Below are positions 5,845 to 8,118 of a stretch of 8,118 nt of DNA, in pieces. The position numbers and the translations under genes are program-made. Below the pieces are notes generated by a model. It was not told where the DNA came from. It made no database searches and saw only the letters and a list, made by a program, of their open reading frames with translations. The first letter of the stretch is position 1. Every line of letters begins with the position of its first letter. The DNA comes from DATGXB01 sp035298905 (lineage in GTDB: Bacteria; Cyanobacteriota; Cyanobacteriia; Cyanobacteriales; Nostocaceae). The stretch lies in NCBI GenBank assembly GCA_035298905.1, contig DATGXQ010000493.1, positions 1-8,118 of the forward strand, written 5' to 3'.

Positions 5845-6156
5845 TCAAGATAATTGTCTATTGAATGGAGTTTTGTTTTGCCATACTTGCTCAAACTCTG
5901 CTTGGGAAATTTCAAACTCTTCTATGTTGCCATCATCGAGTCTTCGATCGCACAACATTCCATAATCATCTGCAAAGTGATGACTATCGTAAAATAGCAC
6001 ATTGCCATTTTCATAGACTTCTATCTGTCTGAGTGCATAATAATCAGTACCAATTTCCATAAAATAGGTACTAGTACCCCAGGCATCATAGTCACCACCA
6101 AGGGTTACATCCCAAAACCATTTGTAATATTTTTTGATTTTTCTGATTGAAGACAT
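5845..6156 (-). CDS. Small DUF6881-like protein
   Basis: The 103-residue protein resembles the DUF6881 pattern as I recall it: an N-terminal aromatic strand (KKYYKWFWDVT, 8-18), then YFMEIGTDYYALRQIEVYENGN (31-52) matching the typical 'Y-E-(I/L)-D...R-x-(I/V)-E-(V/I)-(Y/F)-x-x-G' block, and a C-terminal acidic helix EISQAEFEQVW (82-92). It is acidic, cytosolic and lacks a signal peptide. The biochemical function is unknown. ATG 6156 is chosen over a start 12 codons upstream because AAAGGAG lies 10 bases before it. A 9-bp inverted repeat sits directly before that ribosome-binding site. The gene is transcribed in the same direction as the NADAR gene 243 bases upstream, but the gap makes one operon uncertain. 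The family call rests on pattern memory. Confidence 0.65.
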   Translation of the reverse strand: MSSIRKIKKYYKWFWDVTLGGDYDAWGTSTYFMEIGTDYYALRQIEVYENGNVLFYDSHHFADDYGMLCDRRLDDGNIEEFEISQAEFEQVWQNKTPFNRQLS

Positions 6157-6172
6157 GATAGCTTTACTCCTT

Positions 6173-6216
6173 TGAGAAAAGACTGTCCGCAAGACTCATG
6201 AGGAATGCTTTTCTCA
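6173..6216 (-). promoter_or_regulatory. Leader hairpin abutting the ribosome-binding site of the DUF6881-like gene
   Basis: TGAGAAAAG (6173-6181) and CTTTTCTCA (6208-6216) are perfect 9-bp inverted arms with a 26-nt loop. In the mRNA the 3' arm ends exactly where the Shine-Dalgarno AAGGAG (6172-6167) begins. The loop contains UCCU, which could instead pair with the AGGA of that site. This geometry could control translation, provided transcription starts to the right of 6216. Confidence 0.4.
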
Positions 6217-6398
6217 GTCCAACTATAATAAATTTTCCTGATCAGTTACTTACTACTAGAACTTAGTGTTTACAAATAGAGCTTTTGCACCCAGCAATAA
6301 TACCATCTTAAATCTCTATTTTAGGCATTTATGAAGGTCAAGGATGAGAAAATTATGAATAGTTTACAGTAATTTCCGTAACTCCCACATTGCCTACA

Positions 6399-6836
6399 TT
6401 AACTATAGCGGAGTTTTTCTCGTATCTCCATTAAAATTTTACCAAGCATGTTTTTACCGCTACCATCAGCACCACAACCCCAATAAAAATCATGGGGTGA
6501 ATTTTCTACAATTTCTTCATCACCTGTAGACAAGAGAACTTCTCGAATATCAGCATGAGTCGTGAATTTACATAGTACCGCTTTTCGCATAATATCGTCT
6601 TTGACTTGTTCCCAGTCTGGACGCAAAGGGCGCTTTCTTTCTCTACCCATGTTGGCCGCGTCTTTTGGTGTTTTGGCTAAACGTATTAGTTCAAAATCTG
6701 GTTTACCAACAAACTTATAAGCTTGAAAGTAATGTTCACTGGTTTGCCAATACAAATCATCTAGGACAAAACCATGCGCTGAGAAATTAGAAAAACAGCC
6801 GTACTGTTCACGGGTGCTATAAAAGTAAATACTCAT
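6399..6836 (-). CDS. NADAR-domain N-glycosidase (YbiA family)
   Basis: The 145-residue protein is a complete single NADAR domain. Family signatures are YGCFSNFSAH (12-21), WQTSEHYFQAYKF (30-42, with the conserved Glu34), GRERKRPLRPDWEQVKDDIMRKA (64-86, the GR and W-x-x-VK-x-x-x-M pattern), KFTTHADIREVLLSTG (90-105) and the C-terminal SPHDFYWGCGADGSGKNMLGKILMEIR (113-139). YbiA-type members cleave N-glycosidic bonds in reactive riboflavin-pathway intermediates. Other NADAR proteins remove ADP-ribose from guanine in DNA and pair with DarT-type toxins. No DarT or other ADP-ribosyltransferase is visible here, so a YbiA-like housekeeping role is the default and the alternative stays open. It is cytosolic. 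ATG 6836 starts exactly at the domain edge, but no Shine-Dalgarno sequence is visible before it, so translation may begin on a leader without one. No clear terminator hairpin was found after the stop. Confidence 0.88.
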   Translation of the reverse strand: MSIYFYSTREQYGCFSNFSAHGFVLDDLYWQTSEHYFQAYKFVGKPDFELIRLAKTPKDAANMGRERKRPLRPDWEQVKDDIMRKAVLCKFTTHADIREVLLSTGDEEIVENSPHDFYWGCGADGSGKNMLGKILMEIREKLRYS

Positions 6837-6923
6837 AGAATTGATAATTAATTTGATGGTTGGGGTAAGAGTAAGATTGATTACTGTGGATTTTTAATAT
6901 ACTTTCTGTTACTTCTGACTTTT

Positions 6924-6949
6924 GACCAGAGGCAGAGTGTCTGGAGGCT
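6924..6949 (-). repeat. Diverged stand-alone copy of the GC-rich hairpin block of MITE B
   Basis: Read on the minus strand, these 26 bases match 5286-5311 of MITE copy B at 23 positions. The three differences are all transitions towards A/T, as expected of a decaying copy. The next minus-strand bases (AAAAGTCAGAAG) also resemble the TCAGAAT that follows the block in copy B. No MITE ends or target duplication were found around it. Confidence 0.65.
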
Positions 6950-6981
6950 TGTCTCCTAACTCTTGCTGTAAGTTAAGACAA
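6949..6981. repeat. Two-part stem-loop
   Basis: TTGTCT (6949-6954) pairs with AGACAA (6976-6981), and TAACT (6957-6961) pairs with AGTTA (6971-6975), with a 2-base bulge and a 9-nt loop. No T tract follows on either strand. It borders the diverged hairpin copy. The role is unknown. Confidence 0.35.
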
Positions 6982-7292
6982 CCAATTAAGTACACTATGA
7001 CCTTTTCTGATAAAAAACACCTGTAATATTACGGTATTTAATGTGCCTAATCTTTAAGATATGGTTAATTTGAGCAGAAGTGTTACCGTTTTTTCTTAAT
7101 TAAGTTATTAATAATTTAGGTGATTTTTGCCAAAGATTTTTTCTAGACAACAAGTGATAAAGTTAAGTTTTAACCAAACTTGTCCAGATTTATATTACTT
7201 ATGAATGTGCGTGGTTATAGATATGGAGAGCTTGACAAAAGTACATAGTCACTCTTTACTCAGGATAACAAACTCTCCAAAATTGAGGATTC

Positions 7293-7655
7293 TTAAACTG
7301 TTTTTTCGCTACTGGCTAATTCTCTAGGTTCATAGTGACGACAATCCTGGCAAGGGCCACTAGGGTTAACGGCACAACGCATATAACCTGAGCGAGCATT
7401 AAATTTACAACTGATATCACCTATTAAATAGCCTACTCCTTCTAAATAATAGCGATCGGGTGTTTCTCTGCGGGAATCGGAGCGATCGCCATCATTTTCC
7501 AGGGGTCTAGTATACTGCCGTAACTGTCTGCGGGAGATGCTCAAAGCTGTTTGTTGAATGCGGTTGTTGGCTCTTAACTGAGTTTTACGAATTACCCACA
7601 AAGATAACAGGGATGGCAATAAACCCACGATAATTACCAAAAGTGTCTGTAACAC
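7293..7655 (-). CDS. Small membrane-anchored four-cysteine protein, DUF6464-like
   Basis: The frame is open from GTG 7769, but GTG 7655 is preferred. It has AAGAGG 10 bases upstream and puts a clean transmembrane helix at the very start (MLQTLLVIIVGLLPSLLSLW, 1-20). The resulting 120-residue protein has a basic, Gln/Arg-rich linker (22-65) and then a conserved-looking C-terminal module: YYLEGVGYLIGDISCKFNA, YMRCAVNPSGPC and QDCRHYEP. The cysteines at 83, 94, 102 and 105 (C-x10-C-x7-C-x2-C) suggest a bound metal or iron-sulfur centre, which is inferred only. I recall this C-terminal pattern from cyanobacterial DUF6464 proteins of unknown function. The module would face the cytosol if the basic segment follows the positive-inside rule. 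A HIP1 octamer lies within the gene. A possible -10 (TATACT) lies at 7710-7705. Confidence 0.7.
   Translation of the reverse strand: MLQTLLVIIVGLLPSLLSLWVIRKTQLRANNRIQQTALSISRRQLRQYTRPLENDGDRSDSRRETPDRYYLEGVGYLIGDISCKFNARSGYMRCAVNPSGPCQDCRHYEPRELASSEKTV
7482..7489. repeat. HIP1 octamer GCGATCGC
   Basis: This is the third exact GCGATCGC in the window, inside the four-cysteine protein gene. A near match (GCGATCGG) lies about 30 bases to its left. Confidence 0.9.
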
Positions 7656-7846
7656 CTGATGTTTGCCTCTTTTGTGTGCTGAGAGATACTCTATTGTGAT
7701 GCAAAGTATAGTTCTCAAGAAACACCCCAGTTTGGTGATTGTGGAGTATGCTATGAGCAACTTTGCCACAGACGTATCTACTATTTAGATCAGCATAACC
7801 GCTACATTTTCTTTAGTGATCAGTTGACGAAATATTGTTAATGAAT
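7656..7846. other. Intergenic region upstream of the four-cysteine protein gene
   Basis: These 191 bases separate two minus-strand genes. They probably hold the promoter of the gene to the left; TATACT at 7710-7705 is the best -10 candidate, without a good -35. No terminator hairpin for the gene on the right was recognised. Confidence 0.4.
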
Positions 7847-8118
7847 TTAAAAGTTTGGTGCAAACAGGAAACGAAAGAAAGCCCTAATGTCAAAACTTAC
7901 CTGATGCTGTTGTTTCTTGTTGCGCTGTAAGGCTAATTTTTTAGTCTGCTGACGAAGTTGCTGTGCTAACTGTGCTGCTTCCTTCTCGGCACGAAATAAG
8001 TCAACCGTGCGTTTTGTTAACAGCAACGAACCATCTTTTTTTTGCCGCACATAGGGCAAACTGACTGTACTATACTCACAAATATTTTGGCATTGCTCAC
8101 CACTTGGTAGTAAGTAAC
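7847..8118 (-). CDS. C-terminal end of an unidentified protein (cut by the window edge)
   Basis: The frame is open from the right edge at 8118 to the TAA at 7847, giving 89 visible residues, so the true start lies outside the window. A TTG at 8059 could start a 70-residue version, but the upstream residues (LLPSGEQCQNICEYSTVSLPYV) look like real protein, so that start is rejected. The visible order is a segment with two Cys four residues apart (CQNIC), VSLPYVRQKKDGSLLLTKRTVD, and a basic Gln/Lys-rich helix that is probably a coiled coil (FRAEKEAAQLAQQLRQQTKKLALQRNKKQQHQ). A short aromatic tail ends in FFRFLFAPNF. The family is not recognised and no function is proposed. The basic helix suggests an oligomerisation or nucleic-acid contact region, as an inference. 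Confidence 0.65.
   Translation of the reverse strand, partial: YLLPSGEQCQNICEYSTVSLPYVRQKKDGSLLLTKRTVDLFRAEKEAAQLAQQLRQQTKKLALQRNKKQQHQVSFDIRAFFRFLFAPNF

Larger units (their letters stand above)
6837..7292. other. Gene-free region upstream of the NADAR gene
   Basis: No supported gene lies in these 456 bases. It must hold the NADAR promoter; TATATT about 60 bases before the ATG is a possible -10, with no good -35. It also holds a diverged GC-rich hairpin copy (6924-6949), a stem-loop at 6949-6981, a GTAATATTAC palindrome near 7023, and a hairpin AAGTTT-TAACC-AAACTT near 7165. An imperfect inverted repeat (7225-7234 with 7269-7278, one mismatch, 34-nt loop) lies just after the stop of the gene to the right. 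Confidence 0.5.

Noticed and set aside
5553..5965. Two overlapping plus-strand open frames of 77 and 115 codons
   Set aside because: They run through the palindromic repeat cluster and antisense to the DUF6881-like gene. Neither has a ribosome-binding site or protein-like composition.
6157..6192. Upstream start for the DUF6881-like gene
   Set aside because: It would translate the leader hairpin and the Shine-Dalgarno site that serves ATG 6156.
7890..7902. GTAAG on the minus strand within the right-edge gene as another MITE end
   Set aside because: There is no matching second end, target duplication or interior similarity nearby.
1..8118. CRISPR arrays, tRNA or rRNA genes, and NtcA sites (GTA-N8-TAC)
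   Set aside because: No regularly spaced repeats, RNA gene motifs or convincing NtcA palindromes upstream of genes were seen on reading both strands.

Overview
The window looks like chromosome of a filamentous, probably heterocyst-forming cyanobacterium (Nostoc/Anabaena group). The signs are a Psb32-type photosystem II repair protein, three complete HIP1 octamers (GCGATCGC), cyanobacterial lineage proteins such as a DUF6464-like one, AT-rich DNA with wide intergenic gaps, and intergenic palindromic repeats of the kind common in Nostoc genomes. No species can be named from the sequence alone.

Every supported gene lies on the minus strand. From the right edge: the C-terminal end of an unidentified gene (7847-8118); a short membrane-anchored four-cysteine protein (7293-7655); a NADAR/YbiA-type N-glycosidase (6399-6836); a small DUF6881-like protein (5845-6156); a membrane-anchored polysaccharide deacetylase (4266-5171); an orphan 98-residue protein (3694-3990); Psb32 (2582-3313); and a large SF1 helicase of the DNA2/NAM7 type that runs off the left edge (1-2273). 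The helicase reading frame is broken near 1240 by what looks like a 5-bp tandem duplication. The genes are mostly separated by 180 bp or more, each with its own upstream region. They look like independent transcription units rather than one operon, and no shared pathway is evident.

The most notable content is non-coding. Three copies of one small non-autonomous mobile element (a MITE) lie within 2 kb, at 3497-3641, 4132-4262 and 5254-5425. Each has GTAAG-like inverted ends and an exact flanking target duplication (8 bp, 10 bp and 8 bp). Copies A and B differ at only 3 of 140 aligned positions, apart from a 32-bp GC-rich hairpin block in B that stands where A has 5 bp. A diverged copy of that hairpin block recurs alone near 6924-6949. 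One element sits at the foot of a terminator-like hairpin and another touches a stop codon. The GTAA start and 8-bp duplications suggest mobilisation by an IS66-type transposase, which is an inference. No defence island, CRISPR array, tRNA or rRNA was seen.
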